From: Ahrensia sp. | GTDB taxonomy: Bacteria; Pseudomonadota; Alphaproteobacteria; Rhizobiales; Rhizobiaceae | DNA length: 5,980 bases | Assembly: GCA_003233475.1 (NCBI GenBank) | Contig: QILU01000032.1 | Span: forward strand, 1-5,980 | Reading direction: 5' to 3' | Shown here: piece after piece, positions 5,636-5,980 of the stretch | How positions within the stretch are numbered: position 1 is the stretch's first letter | Layout of the letters: each line of letters begins with the position of its first letter | The notes under the pieces: generated by a model | Told to the model about the DNA's origin: nothing | Databases searched by the model: none | The model's input: only the letters and a program-made list of their open reading frames with translations | Position numbers and translations under genes: made by a program

Positions 5636-5980
5636 TTATGCACGATAGCCCAAGCCGCGTACTGTTTCGATTGCATCAGGGTGCAGCTTTTTTCGCAATC
5701 TGCCGACAAACACTTCAATTGTATTGGAATCTTTGTCGAAATCCTGGTCATACAAATGCTCAATCAACTCCGTGCGGGAGATTATCTCACCTTGGTGGTG
5801 CATTAAGTACGAAATCAGACGAAATTCATGGGAAGTTAGTTTGACCAAATTGCCGTCCATTGTAACTCGGGATTGCTTTGTATCCAAACGAACAGAGCCG
5901 ATCTCTATTTCTGAACTTGCATGACCAGCCGCGCGACGAATTAGGGCACGCAATCTCGCAAGCACTTCTTCTGTATGAAA
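5636..5980 (-). CDS. feuP: OmpR/PhoP-family response regulator (FeuP-like), C-terminal part
   Basis: The frame is open to the right edge and gives 114 residues plus a TAA stop; the N-terminal receiver domain with its phospho-accepting Asp is outside the window. The visible part starts with FHTEEVLARLRALIRR, the usual end of an OmpR-family receiver and its linker. A winged-helix DNA-binding domain follows: IEIGSVRLDTKQSRV, then LTSHEFRLISYLMHH, SRTELIEHLYDQ, the recognition helix SNTIEVFVGRLRKKL, and the wing ETVRGLGYRA at the terminus. The apparent GTG start at 5965 is internal to the domain and is not the true start. The adjacent kinase is its likely partner; the stop lies 24 bases before the kinase ATG and the two reading frames are in register. 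The FeuP name rests on the DNA-binding domain type and the neighbouring ccm genes, so the family is firm and the ortholog name is moderately supported. Confidence 0.92.
   Translation of the reverse strand, partial: FHTEEVLARLRALIRRAAGHASSEIEIGSVRLDTKQSRVTMDGNLVKLTSHEFRLISYLMHHQGEIISRTELIEHLYDQDFDKDSNTIEVFVGRLRKKLHPDAIETVRGLGYRA

Noticed and set aside
5593..5844. Plus-strand open frame of 83 codons opposite the regulator-kinase junction
   Set aside because: It is antisense to the winged-helix domain and kinase start, with no domain or clear ribosome binding site.
1..5980. Search for a mobile element, CRISPR array, tRNA or foreign island
   Set aside because: The window is almost fully covered by conserved housekeeping and sensory genes in one direction, with no repeat array, transposase or tRNA-like sequence seen by eye.

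Overview
The window carries one co-directional gene set, all on the minus strand and read from right to left. It runs from an OmpR-family response regulator through its histidine kinase and a small lipoprotein into the cytochrome c maturation genes ccmI, ccmE, ccmF and ccmH. Both edges cut genes: ccmH leaves at base 1 after 46 codons, and the response regulator enters at base 5980 without its receiver domain. I see no mobile element, CRISPR array, tRNA or rRNA.

Organism: the sequence suggests an alphaproteobacterium, most likely from the Hyphomicrobiales (rhizobial) side, with moderate GC content. The reasons are the ccmI-ccmE-ccmF-ccmH order (cycHJKL in rhizobial naming) with no ccmG between ccmF and ccmH, and the PhoP/PhoQ-like pair directly upstream, which resembles FeuP/FeuQ. 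As I recall the literature, feuPQ lies beside cycHJKL in Rhizobium leguminosarum and both were tied to iron acquisition there. The genus cannot be read from the window.

Layout, in transcription order: 5980-5636 feuP-like regulator (C-terminal part); 24-base gap; 5611-4244 feuQ-like sensor kinase; 35-base gap; 4208-3792 lipoprotein with a 17-kDa surface-antigen-like C-terminus; 99-base AT-rich gap, the only sizeable non-coding stretch; 3692-2544 ccmI; 2547-2107 ccmE; 2110-122 ccmF; 138-1 ccmH. Within the ccm block every junction overlaps (4, 4 and 17 bases). Both ccmE and ccmF begin with TTG inside a TTGA overlap and have strong, well-spaced Shine-Dalgarno sequences.

How the genes work together: the ccm products form the periplasm-facing end of System I cytochrome c biogenesis. 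CcmE holds heme covalently, CcmF receives it and ligates it to apocytochrome c, CcmH handles the CXXCH thiols, and CcmI chaperones the apocytochrome. The two-component pair senses an envelope signal, and the lipoprotein probably sits in the envelope. Any direct regulation of ccm by the pair is inference only. Overall this is a recognisable conserved neighbourhood, not an undescribed system. The points worth a second look are the lipoprotein, the unusual start codons, and the 99-base gap.
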